This document shows, piece by piece, positions 20,362-31,075 of a DNA stretch of 64,000 bases. This DNA comes from Lysinibacillus alkalisoli (GTDB lineage Bacteria > Bacillota > Bacilli > Bacillales_A > Planococcaceae), in contig NZ_BMJT01000002.1 in the NCBI RefSeq assembly GCF_014643595.1, positions 1 through 64,000 on the forward strand. The letters are read 5' to 3'. Each line of letters starts with the position of its first letter. The stretch's first letter is position 1. Position numbers and translations under genes: made by a program. Under the pieces are notes generated by a model. It was not told where the DNA came from. It did no database searches and saw nothing but the letters and a program-made list of their open reading frames with translations.

Positions 20362-20925
20362 ATGACAACCCCAAGGAAAAAAATAATACTTAATGAAATT
20401 TTATTTTGGAAGCAAAATAAATTGTTACCAGAGCATTATTGTGATTTTTTAGCTACACTTTACAATGAAGGACAAGATGAAGTAAGTGAGGAAGAGGCAA
20501 AAGCTAAACAAGCTATACTCGCTCAAGAGAAAAAGAGAAATACCATCATTACTACTGCTTTGATGATTGGTACCGTGCTCACATTTATAGGTATGTTTAT
20601 CTTTACTACTTTTTCGTGGGTTTTTACAATGTTAGGTATTATCGTGACAACGTTACTTTTTGTTAGAGCGAGTGTTGTACAAATGCGTGCACCATCACTT
20701 GCCATTTTATATCATATTGTCGCTGCGCTACTTGTTTTTAGCTTAACAGTCTCGCTCGCCATTACTTATTTTCCTCATTATAATATGGTTTTAATTAGTG
20801 TATTAATTGGGAATAGTATCTTATGGTTGGTCGTTGGTTTGAAACGAAAATTAGTTTATTTTACGATATCGGGTATTTGTGCGTGTGTGGTTGTAATTGC
20901 TTATAGTGTTTATATAGCATTATAA
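20362..20925 (+). CDS. Hypothetical membrane protein, about six helices
   Basis: 187 residues. A cytoplasmic N-terminus with LNEILFWKQNKLLPEHYCDF, a motif I associate with uncharacterised Bacillales membrane proteins, a charged helix (residues 40-60) and about six membrane helices from residue 62 on. ATG 20362 has AAGGAG upstream; the TTG at 20347 overlaps that region and is rejected. It lies alone between sigA and cccA on the same strand. Function unknown. Confidence 0.7.
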   Translation: MTTPRKKIILNEILFWKQNKLLPEHYCDFLATLYNEGQDEVSEEEAKAKQAILAQEKKRNTIITTALMIGTVLTFIGMFIFTTFSWVFTMLGIIVTTLLFVRASVVQMRAPSLAILYHIVAALLVFSLTVSLAITYFPHYNMVLISVLIGNSILWLVVGLKRKLVYFTISGICACVVVIAYSVYIAL

Positions 20926-21097
20926 TAAAAATTCACAAATTCTTCGTAATTAGTCGCTTTTTTAGGGGATTCCCTGTAAAACTTGTGTATTAGGGCTTTT
21001 AGTTTCACGCATTATGAAGTACAATATGAAGTGTTGAACTGATTCTATAATTTTATAGATATCGTACTCATTTAAATGTAGAGGGAGGGTAATCCAA

Positions 21098-21445
21098 ATG
21101 AAAAACAGTCCAATCGTACCTTATTTATTAATCTTAGCTATGGGTATTGCTGTTATCTTTTTCTTGTCTTTAGATGGCGCAGATAAAAAGAAAGAGGCTG
21201 CGAACGGCGGTGAAGGCGGCGGAGAAACAACTGAAGTTAACGGCGAAGAAATCGCGAAAAGCAGTTGTATCGGTTGTCACGGCGGTGACCTTTCAGGTGC
21301 GTCAGGCCCAGATATCCGTGGTTTAGAAGAAGATCATATTGCAGACGTAGCAATGAATGGTCAAGGCGGTATGCCAGCTATTTTAGCAGGTAAAGAAGCA
21401 GAAGCGAAAGCAGTTGCTGAATACGTAGCAGGTCTTGAAAAATAA
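21098..21445 (+). CDS. cccA: Membrane-anchored cytochrome c550 CccA
   Basis: 115 residues: an N-terminal membrane helix (8-25), a glycine/glutamate-rich linker, then a class I c-type domain with heme-binding CIGCH and the distal methionine in GQGGMPAIL. It carries electrons on the outer face of the membrane. It follows dnaG-sigA in Bacillus too. AGGGAGGG precedes the start. Confidence 0.94.
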   Translation: MKNSPIVPYLLILAMGIAVIFFLSLDGADKKKEAANGGEGGGETTEVNGEEIAKSSCIGCHGGDLSGASGPDIRGLEEDHIADVAMNGQGGMPAILAGKEAEAKAVAEYVAGLEK

Positions 21446-21452
21446 TAAACCC

Positions 21453-21483
21453 AAAGCGCTGACAATTGTCAGTGCTTTTTTTA
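21453..21483 (+). terminator. cccA terminator
   Basis: The stem AAAGC-CTGACAA/TTGTCAG-GCTTT is followed by a T run. Confidence 0.8.
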
Positions 21484-21580
21484 TTTCATATATGAATTGA
21501 TAAGCAATAGTACCGAACTCTTCTCGCTTTATGGTAAAGTATTAGAGATGATAATGTTGAAATAAAGAGAGGTCACATAA

Positions 21581-22276
21581 ATGAATGCACAAAAACTATC
21601 AGAACGTTTAGCAGCTGTTGCATCTTTTGTTCCAACAGGCTCCACTGTTGCGGACATCGGGAGCGACCATGCTTATTTACCGTGTTATTTAATACATCAA
21701 AAGATTGCTACACATGCGATAGCAGGTGAAGTAGTGAAAGGGCCTTATGAATCCGCACGAAGCCAAGTGCAACAAGAAGGTTTAACGAATCAAGTGACGG
21801 TGCGTTTAGCCGATGGACTGCAAGCAATTACACCAGAAGACCAGGTAGACACCATTACAATTGCAGGTATGGGAGGGCCATTAATTGCGTCTATTTTAGC
21901 CAAAACACCAAGTGCACTAACGAATGTTACACGACTCATTTTACAACCTAACATTCATGCGCGTGCCATTAGAGAATGGGCTATGCATAATGGATTTGCG
22001 ATTTTAGACGAAATGATTATGGAAGAGGACGATAAAATTTATGAAGTGATCGTCTTACAACGTGGTGAGATGACACTAACTGAAAAGCAATTATTATTTG
22101 GCCCGTTATTAAGCGAACGCAAAGCACCAGCCTTTATTAAAAAGTGGCAAGGAGAACTTGCTCAGTGGCATAAAATTTTAGAGGCCATCGCACAAGCTGA
22201 AAATACGACAGCAATGATAGAAAAACGGAAAGAATTACAATACAAAATAGAGATGGCGGAGGCGATTTTATCGTGA
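21581..22276 (+). CDS. trmK: tRNA (adenine(22)-N1)-methyltransferase TrmK
   Basis: 231 residues of a Rossmann SAM-dependent methyltransferase. Motif I is VADIGSDHAYLPCYL near residue 24, GMGGPLIASIL is the catalytic-site region, and a C-terminal coiled coil is present. It makes m1A22 in tRNA. It overlaps yqfO by four bases, the usual order after sigA-cccA. Confidence 0.93.
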   Translation: MNAQKLSERLAAVASFVPTGSTVADIGSDHAYLPCYLIHQKIATHAIAGEVVKGPYESARSQVQQEGLTNQVTVRLADGLQAITPEDQVDTITIAGMGGPLIASILAKTPSALTNVTRLILQPNIHARAIREWAMHNGFAILDEMIMEEDDKIYEVIVLQRGEMTLTEKQLLFGPLLSERKAPAFIKKWQGELAQWHKILEAIAQAENTTAMIEKRKELQYKIEMAEAILS

Positions 22277-23394
22277 ATATGACAAATGGTCAAGAAATTA
22301 TTCAAGTCTTTGAATCGTGGTCACCTAAGAAATTGGCATGTATGGAAAATGATCCTATCGGTTTAGCAATAGGTACACTTAACAAACCAGTGACAAAAGT
22401 ATTAGTAACGCTAGATGTTAATGATGCTGTAGTTAATGAAGCCATCGCAGAAGGTTGTGAGTTAATTATTACTCATCACCCCCCTATCTTTCGTAAATTA
22501 GCTAATTTACGCACAGATACACCAGCAGGTAAGTTGTATGAAAAAATTATTAAAAATGACATTGCTATCTATGCAGCTCATACTAACTTAGATGTAGCCC
22601 ATGGTGGGGTTAATGATTTATTGGCTCAAGCATTACATTTACAAGATGTGACTTATTTGCAACAAACCTATAGTGAACCATTAATGAAACTAGCGGTATT
22701 TATTCCATATGCTCAGGCGGATGATATGCGTCAAGCATTGGCACAAGTAGGGGCAGGAGCAATTGGTGACTACAATGCTTGTAGTTTTACGGTGCAAGGT
22801 GAAGGGCGTTTTAAAGCATTAGAAGGTGCGACACCTCATGTCGGTGAAGTGGGGGAAGTCCATATTGAAGCCGAACAGCGTATTGAGGTAGTCTTTCCAG
22901 CAAGTGCTAAAAACCGTGTGTTAAAAGCGATGTTACAGCATCACCCTTACGAAGAGCCAGCCTATGATCTTTATGAGTTAGCACAACAAACTAATCAAAT
23001 GGGGATTGGACGTATAGGCCGACTTACAGAGGCAATGACATTACAAGCATTTGCTCATTATGTGAAACAACAATTCCAAGTACCAGTGTTACGTATGGTT
23101 GGTGATGGTGAGGTAATGGTGCATAAAGTAGCTGTACTTGGTGGTGATGGTAATAAATATGTTCATGCAGCTCATTTTGCAGGAGCGGATGTTTTTGTGA
23201 CAGGTGATATGTATTTCCATACCGCACAAGATGCTGAAGCATTAGGATTAAATATTATTGACCCTGGCCATCATGTGGAGAAGGTGATGATTGAAGGTGT
23301 TACGCAGAAGATGACAACGTTATGTGCAGCAAAAAAAATTCAAGTTACCTTTATAGCATCTACAGTGAATACAGAACCCTTCCAATTTATTTAA
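22273..23394 (+). CDS. yqfO: Nif3-like dinuclear metal centre protein YqfO
   Basis: 373 residues: an N-terminal Nif3 half with LIITHHPPIF and AAHTNLDVAHGGVN, an inserted PII/CutA-like domain (about 135-235, MKLAVFIPYAQADDM), then the second Nif3 half with VFVTGDMYFHTAQDA and DPGHHVEK. Metal ligands are the histidines of these motifs. The biochemical role is unsettled; it is often annotated as GTP cyclohydrolase I type 2. GTG 22273 has GGAGG ten bases upstream; ATG 22279 is an alternative. Confidence 0.9.
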   Translation: MNMTNGQEIIQVFESWSPKKLACMENDPIGLAIGTLNKPVTKVLVTLDVNDAVVNEAIAEGCELIITHHPPIFRKLANLRTDTPAGKLYEKIIKNDIAIYAAHTNLDVAHGGVNDLLAQALHLQDVTYLQQTYSEPLMKLAVFIPYAQADDMRQALAQVGAGAIGDYNACSFTVQGEGRFKALEGATPHVGEVGEVHIEAEQRIEVVFPASAKNRVLKAMLQHHPYEEPAYDLYELAQQTNQMGIGRIGRLTEAMTLQAFAHYVKQQFQVPVLRMVGDGEVMVHKVAVLGGDGNKYVHAAHFAGADVFVTGDMYFHTAQDAEALGLNIIDPGHHVEKVMIEGVTQKMTTLCAAKKIQVTFIASTVNTEPFQFI

Positions 23395-23408
23395 GGAGCG
23401 AACAATAG

Positions 23409-23621
23409 ATGAGACGCAATCCAAGTGTGGGCAAAGGCTGGTTAGTCATAGGTGCATTATTCATTATTGTTGGATTTGGACTAATTATGTTCCGTAATGC
23501 CTCCTACGATAAACAAATTGTATTGATGAAAGAACAGTGTAAAGATGAAGGTGGCGAACTTATCGTCAAAGAATTAGGCAATTTCTTTACACGTAATTAT
23601 GACATTAAATGTGATAAATAA
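23409..23621 (+). CDS. Small membrane protein, 70 residues
   Basis: One membrane helix (LVIGALFIIVGFGLIMF, about 12-28) and a soluble tail with two cysteines (EQCKDEGG and DIKCDK) that would lie outside the cell if the N-terminus is inside. AAGGAG precedes the ATG. It follows yqfO after 14 bases and ends at a terminator, so it is probably the last gene of trmK-yqfO. Function unknown. Confidence 0.7.
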   Translation: MRRNPSVGKGWLVIGALFIIVGFGLIMFRNASYDKQIVLMKEQCKDEGGELIVKELGNFFTRNYDIKCDK

Positions 23622-23622
23622 A

Positions 23623-23675
23623 TATAACCCTTCTTTTGGTATCATTTAACACTAAAAGAGGGGTTATTTTTATTG
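23623..23675. terminator. Bidirectional terminator
   Basis: ATAACCCTTCTTTT pairs with AAAAGAGGGGTTAT around a loop of about 20 bases, with T and A runs outside. It separates convergent genes and overlaps the stop codon of the minus-strand one. Confidence 0.8.
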
Positions 23676-24182
23676 TGTAATAGTTAAATATAGACTAGCG
23701 ATGAGCAAGAGTAAATTTTCATCTTGAATGTTAGCTTGTATGGTAAAATGACCACCTGATGCCTGAATCGTGGCAACTTCTTGTGCTGCAATGTGTATAA
23801 AATAGTCTTCTTTAAAATTACTCGTTATAATAATCTCGGCATCATTAAGTGTACAAGTATAAACAGAGCGTAATAATTCATCTTTATGCTCTTGTAATAA
23901 AAATAGCTCATGATTAATCTTTAACTCAAAAGATAAGTGATGTAAAGAAAATTTAGGCTGAATTTTAACGATTTCTTGGTCATGCGTATTGTAAGCACAT
24001 AACGTAGAGGAAAACGGAAATGTATCTTGTAGAGATAAAATTGTAATGGTATTGATTAGCGTTTTCCAATGGGCTTGTTTTTCCTTGTAGATAGTACCAC
24101 ATAAGATCGTATCTTTATTTACGATTTGATGAAGTACATACTGTTTTTTATGTGGTTCAATACGATAGAGATATGGATACAA
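23670..24182 (-). CDS. Hypothetical protein, possibly Tubby-C-terminal-like fold
   Basis: 170 residues, rich in beta strand, with no membrane helix. The opening YPYLYRIEPHKKQYVLHQ and closing LLLLIASLYLTITQ remind me of the Tubby C-terminal-like/LOR proteins of Bacillales, a weak match. The TTG at 24182 is chosen: GAGGTGAT lies six bases before it. The longer frame's ATG at 24230 lies immediately downstream of a -10 box, at or before the likely transcription start. It is a single-gene transcript. Confidence 0.6.
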   Translation of the reverse strand: MYPYLYRIEPHKKQYVLHQIVNKDTILCGTIYKEKQAHWKTLINTITILSLQDTFPFSSTLCAYNTHDQEIVKIQPKFSLHHLSFELKINHELFLLQEHKDELLRSVYTCTLNDAEIIITSNFKEDYFIHIAAQEVATIQASGGHFTIQANIQDENLLLLIASLYLTITQ

Positions 24183-24232
24183 TAAAATCACCTCGCTTAT
24201 TATACGTAACAACAGGTGAGATTGTTTCATAT

Positions 24233-24261
24233 ATTATACAAATGCCTTTTAAAAATGAGAA
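24233..24261 (-). promoter_or_regulatory. Promoter of the minus-strand gene ending at 23670
   Basis: On the minus strand TTCTCA, 17 bases, then a perfect TATAAT. Transcription would start near 24226, after the first in-frame ATG. Confidence 0.6.
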
Positions 24262-24466
24262 ATAAGTTGTTAATAAAAGGATAAAAAAGGATTTTAAATT
24301 TAGGTATTAAGGTATGTATAAATAGGTTTTAATGCTCTTTAAATAGCCAATTATTAACGCTATTGTTGGTGTGGTAAAACTCTTATCACTTTGGCAACAA
24401 TCTTGCTATGTACCTACACGATAGTCGTTTGCTACGATGAAGGCAACAAATTTGAGAGGATGACCA

Positions 24467-25387
24467 ATGATGGATGTGAACAAACAAATTGTGCAAGCCA
24501 CATGGATTGGCATCATAGCTAATATTATATTAACCCTTTTAAAAGGTGCGTTTGGTTTTATCGCAAATAGTAAAGCTTTACTTGCAGACGCTTTACATTC
24601 TGCTTCAGATATAGTCGGTTCTGTTGTAATTTTATTTGGGGTTAAAGTAGCCATTAAGCCACCAGATGAAGAGCATCCATATGGTCATGGTAAAGCAGAA
24701 ACAATCGCATCAATTATTGTTGCATTTTTACTAATATTGGTGGGTGTTGAAATTACAATATCAGCGATTAAGTCTATGTTCCAAGGAAATGTAGCTATTC
24801 CTAAGATGAGTGCGCTCATTATTATTGCCATTTCTATCGTAGCAAAAGAGGCTCTATTTCAATATAAATATCGGTTAGGTAAAAGGGTGAATAGCATTGC
24901 TTTAATTAGTGAAGCATGGCATCATCGTTCGGATGCTTTTTCATCTATTGCTGCATTAATTGGTATTGCGGCTACTTTAATTGGTAATCATTATGATATT
25001 TCATTTTTATTGTATGCTGATGCAGTTGCTAGTATTGCAGTCGCAGCGATTGTTATTCGAATGGGATATGCTCTAGCAAAGGAGTCATCTATTATGATGA
25101 TGGAACAAGTGTTAGATGAACAACAAATTGCACAATTTGAGCAGACGATTACAGGTGTAGCAGGTGTGCGTAAAGTAGACAAAGTATATGCACGTACACA
25201 TGGACGCTATGTTGTCTTAGACGTACGTTTAAGCGTAGATGCGAACTTGACTGTAGAAGAAGGGCATATGATTAGCAAACAAGTGAAACGCTCTCTTATT
25301 ACTAACCATAATAATATTCAAGATGCTATTATTCATTTAAATCCTTATGCGACTTGTTCAGAAGATATAGCGTGTAAATTAGTATGA
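24467..25387 (+). CDS. Cation diffusion facilitator (metal efflux) transporter
   Basis: 306 residues, six membrane helices and a C-terminal ferredoxin-like cytoplasmic domain (about 215-300). The metal site motifs are HSASD in helix 2 (H44, D48) and HHRSD in helix 5. HD-HD sites occur in zinc-type members, but Bacillus homologues also export manganese or iron, so the substrate is open. EEHPYGHGKAE is the family loop. GAGAGGA precedes the start. No metal operator was recognised upstream. Confidence 0.88.
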   Translation: MMDVNKQIVQATWIGIIANIILTLLKGAFGFIANSKALLADALHSASDIVGSVVILFGVKVAIKPPDEEHPYGHGKAETIASIIVAFLLILVGVEITISAIKSMFQGNVAIPKMSALIIIAISIVAKEALFQYKYRLGKRVNSIALISEAWHHRSDAFSSIAALIGIAATLIGNHYDISFLLYADAVASIAVAAIVIRMGYALAKESSIMMMEQVLDEQQIAQFEQTITGVAGVRKVDKVYARTHGRYVVLDVRLSVDANLTVEEGHMISKQVKRSLITNHNNIQDAIIHLNPYATCSEDIACKLV

Positions 25388-25714
25388 AGAAGGGCTATCG
25401 AAAATAATGCTTTGTGATGGTCGCTCTACTAGTGAATATGAAATGATACAAATGGTAAAGGAAATCATATTTTTCTTTTACCATTTATTTTGTCCTATGT
25501 GTATTTTTAACATGTAGGTAAACATACACAAAATGTTCAAAAAACTAAAGGAATATAGAAAAGTATTATTTTGCAAAAAAACGCTAAAAAAATGACTAAA
25601 AACATTGTTCTCCACTATAATATCATGTAATGTTAAAAGCAGATTTCTTTTTGTCTTACGTAAAATAATAAGATAAAATAAAGAGACAACTTTGAGCAGT
25701 CAGGAGCAGATTAG
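25388..25714. other. Non-coding gap with terminator
   Basis: Besides the terminator at 25450-25490, this 327-base gap holds an AT-rich stretch with a TATAAT at 25616-25621 that may start the chemoreceptor transcript. No open reading frame with a ribosome binding site was seen. Confidence 0.5.
25450..25490 (+). terminator. Terminator after the cation transporter
   Basis: AAATGGTAAAGGAAA pairs with TTTCTTTTACCATTT and is followed by ATTTTG. Confidence 0.7.
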
Positions 25715-27685
25715 ATGAAGAAAATGGTGAACAATTTTAAAGGTCGTTTGTATCTATTATTTTTAATCGTCTTGTTAGTACCCGTACTTTGCGTAGGTTC
25801 TTTATCCTACTTGACCGCAAAGTCCGCAATTAAAAATGAAATTCTCTATAGTGCGAATGAAAGTGTCCGAGTTTTAGATGATTTAATTACTAAAACCATT
25901 CAAGATAGCGAACATGACATTACGATACTGAGCGATAAAATGGCAGGCAAAGATTTTGAGAAAAATAAAACGATGATGAACTACCAACTGCAACGCTATG
26001 CAGAGTTAAATAAAAATGTATTAAGTGTATATGTTGGGACAAATGATGGTGGTTATTTAGCAGCGCCAAAAGTAAATGAAGATAAAAGTTATAATCCTCG
26101 AGAGAGAGAATGGTATAAATTAGCGATGGGAAATAAAGGGGAAGTCGCAATCACACCACCTTACAAAGATATTGTTGGAGGAGATATGGTTGTTACAGTT
26201 GCTAAAGCATTAAAAGATAACGAGGGAGTAGTAGCTGTAGATATTAAACTATCCGAAATTCATGATATGGCTACATCAATTAGTATAGGGCGTAAGGGAT
26301 ATCCTTCTGTATTAGACGAAAATCGTGTTACGCTATCACATCCAACAGTGGAACTGGGGAAAGTTCGTGACGAATCATTTTTAGATGCCATGTATAAAAA
26401 AGACAAAGGTGAAATAGCATATACTTTTGATAATGATAGTCGTACTATGTTATTTACAACCAATGAGCAAACAGGTTGGAAAATTACAGGCACCATTTAC
26501 AATGAAGAAATTGAAGAGGCAGCTGTACCTATACTAAAGCAAACGTTATGGGTGCTGGTCATTGCTATTATTGTGAGTGCGATTATTTTCCACTTCGTTT
26601 TACGTTTAATTATTAAGCCAATTATTTCATTAAAACAAAGCGCACAAAAAATTAGCGCAGGGAATTTACAAGAAGAAATTATGATTCCCACAGAAGATGA
26701 GATTGGTGAGTTAGGTACTGCATTCAATGACATGCGTATTAATTTAGCTACTATGTTAGAAAATATGGAGCGAAATGCAGAAGAAGTGGCAGCTTCAGCA
26801 GCACAGTTAACAGCAAATGCTAGTGAGACAAGCCTTGCAACAGAGAGACTGACAAATGCCAGTCAAGATATTGCAACAAATGCAGAGTCTCAAACTGCAC
26901 AAGCCGATAAAAATGCTACATCATTACAAGAATTATCAACAGCTATTATTCATGTGGCGGATATTTCATCTGAGGTAGCAGATTTAGCACAACATACGAC
27001 ATTACAAGCTGAAGAAGGTGGAGAAGCAGTTCACAATACAAAGATGCAAATGACTGCGATCCATGATTCTGTCAATAAGTCTAATGAGATTACGCAAGCG
27101 TTGTATGAACGTTCTAAAGAAATTTCGTCCATATTAGATGTGATTACAAGTATTGCTGAACAAACCAATTTACTCGCATTAAATGCAGCGATTGAAGCGG
27201 CACGTGCGGGTGAACATGGTAAGGGCTTTGCTGTTGTGGCAGATGAGGTACGTAATTTGGCTGAGCAGTCACAACAGTCTGCACAAAAAATCTTTGATTT
27301 AATTCGTAATGTACAAGCGGAGACAGCACAGTCTGTAACGATTATGCAAGAAGTAACAGAAGGCGTAACGCAAGGCTTACAAATTACAGACGAAGCCATT
27401 ATGAAATTTGATGTGATTGAAACAAGTATGAAACAAATTACGCCAAAAATGGCAGATGTGACAGCCGCTTCAGAAGAAATGGCAGCAAGTGTGCAAGAAG
27501 TAACAGCTGTCACCGAAGACTTTGTGCATACAGCTAAAGATAATGCAGAAAGAGCAGAAGACATGGCTGCCTCTACAGAGGAGCAATTAGCTTCAATGGA
27601 AGAAATCTCAGCCTCAGCACAAGCGTTAGCTCATATGGCAGACGAATTAAAAACATTAACAAGTCAGTTTGAAGCCAAAATATAG
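25715..27685 (+). CDS. Methyl-accepting chemotaxis protein with dCache sensor
   Basis: 656 residues. Membrane helix 1 (about 10-32), an extracellular dCache-type sensor (about 35-270; [20 protein letters not shown]), membrane helix 2 (about 275-297), a HAMP domain (298-350) and a long signalling coiled coil. The hairpin tip is intact: [20 protein letters not shown] and [15 protein letters not shown]. It signals through CheA/CheW to the flagellar motor, which implies a motile cell. The ligand is unknown. The gene is alone, with a terminator after it. Confidence 0.94.
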   Translation: MKKMVNNFKGRLYLLFLIVLLVPVLCVGSLSYLTAKSAIKNEILYSANESVRVLDDLITKTIQDSEHDITILSDKMAGKDFEKNKTMMNYQLQRYAELNKNVLSVYVGTNDGGYLAAPKVNEDKSYNPREREWYKLAMGNKGEVAITPPYKDIVGGDMVVTVAKALKDNEGVVAVDIKLSEIHDMATSISIGRKGYPSVLDENRVTLSHPTVELGKVRDESFLDAMYKKDKGEIAYTFDNDSRTMLFTTNEQTGWKITGTIYNEEIEEAAVPILKQTLWVLVIAIIVSAIIFHFVLRLIIKPIISLKQSAQKISAGNLQEEIMIPTEDEIGELGTAFNDMRINLATMLENMERNAEEVAASAAQLTANASETSLATERLTNASQDIATNAESQTAQADKNATSLQELSTAIIHVADISSEVADLAQHTTLQAEEGGEAVHNTKMQMTAIHDSVNKSNEITQALYERSKEISSILDVITSIAEQTNLLALNAAIEAARAGEHGKGFAVVADEVRNLAEQSQQSAQKIFDLIRNVQAETAQSVTIMQEVTEGVTQGLQITDEAIMKFDVIETSMKQITPKMADVTAASEEMAASVQEVTAVTEDFVHTAKDNAERAEDMAASTEEQLASMEEISASAQALAHMADELKTLTSQFEAKI

Positions 27686-27771
27686 TGAGTCAAAAAAAGG
27701 TGAGACGCAACCTATTTTTACTAAAGTGTTAGTAAGATTTTAATGTGAGATAAAAGAGACAGGTACAAAAT

Positions 27772-27812
27772 AAAAATGTTAGACCAATACTATTGGTCTA
27801 ACATTTTTTGAT
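27772..27812 (+). terminator. Terminator after the chemoreceptor gene
   Basis: AAAATGTTAGACCAA pairs with TTGGTCTAACATTTT and is followed by TTG. The arm TGTTAGACCAA recurs in the hairpin at 36280. Confidence 0.85.
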
Positions 27813-27947
27813 GCAGTGAAGCAGATATTCACTTCCTGAAATTGCTTGTCAATATAATGGAATGATTTTATGTACATAGGCTATTACATCTTATTAAAAG
27901 CAAGGTATTACGGTTTATTGTTGTTACCTGGATTTCTAATATGTGTT

Positions 27948-28544
27948 CTATTCAATCATTGTAAGTTCAGGAGAACCATTAAATGTATTCATATAATATT
28001 GCCAAGTAAAATCGGTTAATCTACTTTGTCCATCTTCAAAAACAGTGATTTGTTCATTAACACGTACGCGATATTGAAAAGCATCTAACGGTTCAATATC
28101 TTCTACAGTAATAGCGACGACTTCTTCTGTAATATTTTGCTCAGCTAATGAAGCGATTAAGCGCATTTGAGATTCTTCTAAGACAGATTGTTGCTGAATA
28201 AAGGGACGCACTTGTTCATAATCTTGGCTGTTAATAGCTTCAACCATTGCTAAAGCATAAGCTAACATAAAGTCTTGTATAATCGCATTTCGTTCTGATG
28301 ATGGGGTATGTTCGTCTAAAAGTGTGTCCTCAAATGATGGAGTTTGAGTAAGTTGATAGCGCTCATAACCAATTTCTCCAATAATAAGGAAACATAAAAT
28401 GACAAGCCACCAACGTAAGCGATATAATACTGTCACACTATACGAAAAAGCAGTAACAATAAGCGCAATAAGTGCCACAATAATAGTGATGATAATGGCA
28501 TAACCAAGCATTGTACCAAGTTTTTCTATTAAAAGTTCAATCAT
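27948..28544 (-). CDS. Hypothetical membrane protein with TcaA-like C-terminal domain
   Basis: 198 residues: two membrane helices (about 13-35 and 43-60), then an extracellular domain. The stretch AMVEAINSQDYEQVRPFI recalls the NTF2-like domain of TcaA/YvbJ-type envelope proteins; this is a resemblance only. AAAAGGAATT precedes the ATG. It lies downstream of ispH on the same strand but beyond a terminator, so it is probably separate. The bases between its stop and the chemoreceptor terminator hold nothing I recognise. Confidence 0.6.
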   Translation of the reverse strand: MIELLIEKLGTMLGYAIIITIIVALIALIVTAFSYSVTVLYRLRWWLVILCFLIIGEIGYERYQLTQTPSFEDTLLDEHTPSSERNAIIQDFMLAYALAMVEAINSQDYEQVRPFIQQQSVLEESQMRLIASLAEQNITEEVVAITVEDIEPLDAFQYRVRVNEQITVFEDGQSRLTDFTWQYYMNTFNGSPELTMIE

Positions 28545-28584
28545 GTTATAAATTCCTTTTTACACATATCATACCATATTAATT

Positions 28585-28628
28585 AATAAAAAATACTACT
28601 GCTTGCGTATTGTGCAGTAGTATTTTTC
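28585..28628 (-). terminator. ispH terminator
   Basis: On the minus strand AAAAATACTACTGC pairs with GCAGTAGTATTTTTT, with an 11-base loop. Confidence 0.8.
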
Positions 28629-28633
28629 ATCTT

Positions 28634-29605
28634 TTATTCGTTTGGCATAATCTTAATAACAGGTTTTGGTGTTTTAATTTTCGGGAGGATACGATTTAAA
28701 GCGACAGAGCGTTCAATAATATGTGTATCTGGATTTGTTGGGTCATATTGGTCTAAAAATGCGATAACCTCTTTAACAATTGGCGTTGGTGTTGATGCAC
28801 CAGCAGTTACTGCCACAGTATCAACGCCTTTTAGCCATGCAATATCAAGTTCTGAAATGTCCGCAATACGATACGATTTTGTGTGAGCAATTTCTTCTGA
28901 AACTTGTGTTAAACGGTTAGAGTTATTAGACTTAGGGTCACCAACGACAATGAGTAGGTCTGCTTGCCCAGCTTGATTCGCTACCGCTTCTTGACGTACT
29001 TGTGTAGCTAAGCAGATTTCTTTATGCACCTCAATGTGTGGGAATTTATTCTTTAATTCTTCCATAATATGAACGACATCCCATTGACTCATAGTCGTTT
29101 GGTTAGTGACAAGTAATTTATCATTATCTAATTGAAGCGCAGCAACGTCCTCAAGATTTTGTACGAGATGAACATGATTCGGGGCAACGCCTATTGCACC
29201 TTCTGGTTCAGGGTGATTTTTTTTGCCAATATAAATAATATCGTACCCTTCAGCAGATTTTTCTGCAATTAAGTCATGTGTTACTGTTACATCAGGACAT
29301 GTAGCATCAATAGCTACTAACCCTTTTTCTTTAGCGATGCGACGAATTTCAGGTGATACACCATGAGCGGTAAAAATAACTGTACCTGTTTCGACTTGTT
29401 TAATAATATCTAAACGATTTTCACCATCTAATGTAATAATACCATCAGCTTCAAAAGCATCTGTAACATGTTTATTGTGGACAATCATACCTAAAATATA
29501 AATCGGACGAGGTAAAGATGTATCGAGTGCAGCATTGCGTGCAATGACCATCGCGTCAACGACACCATAACAGTAGCCACGTGGATTAATTTTAATAACT
29601 TGCAT
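28634..29605 (-). CDS. ispH: 4-hydroxy-3-methylbut-2-enyl diphosphate reductase IspH
   Basis: 323 residues. The three iron-sulfur cysteines lie in NPRGYCYGV (C12), DATCPDVT and [10 protein letters not shown]. It is the last step of the MEP isoprenoid pathway. ATG 29605 is chosen because AGGGGA lies 6-8 bases upstream and the family starts at IKINPRG; a longer frame begins at 29626. It is divergent from cshB, as in Bacillus. Confidence 0.95.
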   Translation of the reverse strand: MQVIKINPRGYCYGVVDAMVIARNAALDTSLPRPIYILGMIVHNKHVTDAFEADGIITLDGENRLDIIKQVETGTVIFTAHGVSPEIRRIAKEKGLVAIDATCPDVTVTHDLIAEKSAEGYDIIYIGKKNHPEPEGAIGVAPNHVHLVQNLEDVAALQLDNDKLLVTNQTTMSQWDVVHIMEELKNKFPHIEVHKEICLATQVRQEAVANQAGQADLLIVVGDPKSNNSNRLTQVSEEIAHTKSYRIADISELDIAWLKGVDTVAVTAGASTPTPIVKEVIAFLDQYDPTNPDTHIIERSVALNRILPKIKTPKPVIKIMPNE

Positions 29606-29760
29606 TGTGTTTCCCCTTTCATACATACGGTAGTTACATTATAACGGAGACAATCAAATAGTACAAAGAAACGCTTATAAAAAGCATGCTTGACACGTAT
29701 AGTATAATAGGCGAATGCGTATAAAACATGTTACAATATGAACGGTCAGGAGGCATTATC

Positions 29761-31062
29761 ATGTCAAAATACACAGATTATCAATTTAAACCATTTTTAC
29801 GAGATGCAATTCAAGCGTTAGGGTTTGAAACCCCAACACCTATTCAAAAAGAAATGATCCCCCTTTTATTAAAAGGGAAAAGCGCAATTGGACAAGCACA
29901 TACAGGGACAGGTAAAACACATAGTTTCCTATTGCCAATTGTTCAGCGTATTAATGAAGAACAACAAGAAGTACAAGCAGTTATTACTTCACCGACACGT
30001 GAGTTAGCGCAACAAATTTTTGATGCATTACAGCAGTTAATTGAGCATACGGATATTCGCGCCAAATTATTCATTGGTGGTACAGATAAAAAACGTACAA
30101 TTGAAAAATTAACGACACAGCCACAAATCGTTGTTGGGACACCGGGACGTATTAATGACTTAGTAAAAGAGCAAGCGTTATTTGTGCATACAGCAAATAT
30201 ATTAGTGGTAGATGAGGCAGACCTTGCTTTTGATATGGGTTTTATAGAAGATATTGATGGTTTTGCAGCACAAATGCCAGAGCGGTTAGAAATGTATGTC
30301 TTTTCAGCAACTATTCCAGAACGTTTAAAACCTTTCTTGAAAAAGTATATGGATGCACCTGTTCATATCAATATGAAGGATAGCAAACCTGTAGCGGAAG
30401 GTATTGACTTTTATTTAGTGCCTACGCGCTCTAAATCAAGAGGTGATCGATTACTTGAGATTGTGCAAACGATTAATCCTTATATTGCTGTGATTTTTAC
30501 CAACACACGAAAAACAGCGGAGCAAGTTGCTTACTATTTAAATAGTAATGGTGTACGTGCAGGGCAAATTCATGGCGATTTAAGCCCACGTGACCGTAAA
30601 AAAATGATGAAACAAGTACGTGACTTAGAATATCAATATATTGTGGCTACAGATTTAGCAGCTCGTGGTATTGATATTCAAGGCATTTCACACGTTATTA
30701 ACTATGAGATTCCAGAGGATTTAGAGTTTTTCATTCACCGTGTAGGGCGTACAGCACGCGCAGGGAATAAAGGTACAGCAATTACCTTGTATGAACCATC
30801 TGATGAAGATGCGTTAGCAAGAGTAGAAGCAATGGGTATTCCGTTTGAGCGTAAAGATATTGCCAAAGGCGAATTTGTCGACATGAAAGATCGTCATGCG
30901 CGTAAAAATCGTCAGAAACAAGTAAATGAGATTGATGAAATCGCAAAATCTAAAGTTCGCAAACCGAAAAAAGTGAAACCAGGTTATAAACGCAAAATGG
31001 GTTGGAAGATGGATGAGATTAAACGTAAAGAGCGTCGTAAACGCGGTCGTATGAATAAATAA
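29761..31062 (+). CDS. cshB: DEAD-box RNA helicase CshB
   Basis: 433 residues. Q motif ([14 protein letters not shown]), motif I (AHTGTGKT), motif II ([10 protein letters not shown]), motif III (SAT), and [13 protein letters not shown], ending in a very basic tail ([20 protein letters not shown]). In Bacillus CshB is a cold-adaptation helicase. ATG 29761 follows AGGAGG; the frame extending to 29728 includes the ribosome binding site. nfo follows after 13 bases. Confidence 0.93.
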   Translation: MSKYTDYQFKPFLRDAIQALGFETPTPIQKEMIPLLLKGKSAIGQAHTGTGKTHSFLLPIVQRINEEQQEVQAVITSPTRELAQQIFDALQQLIEHTDIRAKLFIGGTDKKRTIEKLTTQPQIVVGTPGRINDLVKEQALFVHTANILVVDEADLAFDMGFIEDIDGFAAQMPERLEMYVFSATIPERLKPFLKKYMDAPVHINMKDSKPVAEGIDFYLVPTRSKSRGDRLLEIVQTINPYIAVIFTNTRKTAEQVAYYLNSNGVRAGQIHGDLSPRDRKKMMKQVRDLEYQYIVATDLAARGIDIQGISHVINYEIPEDLEFFIHRVGRTARAGNKGTAITLYEPSDEDALARVEAMGIPFERKDIAKGEFVDMKDRHARKNRQKQVNEIDEIAKSKVRKPKKVKPGYKRKMGWKMDEIKRKERRKRGRMNK

Positions 31063-31075
31063 GGAGCGGATAGCA

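Noticed and set aside
24300..24466. Possible metal riboswitch upstream of the cation efflux gene
   Set aside because: I could not match the conserved blocks of the NiCo or manganese (yybP-ykoY) riboswitches in this stretch.
27031..27564. 177-residue minus-strand frame inside the chemoreceptor gene
   Set aside because: It is a shadow of the highly conserved chemoreceptor signalling domain; its serine/alanine/cysteine-rich product looks artificial.
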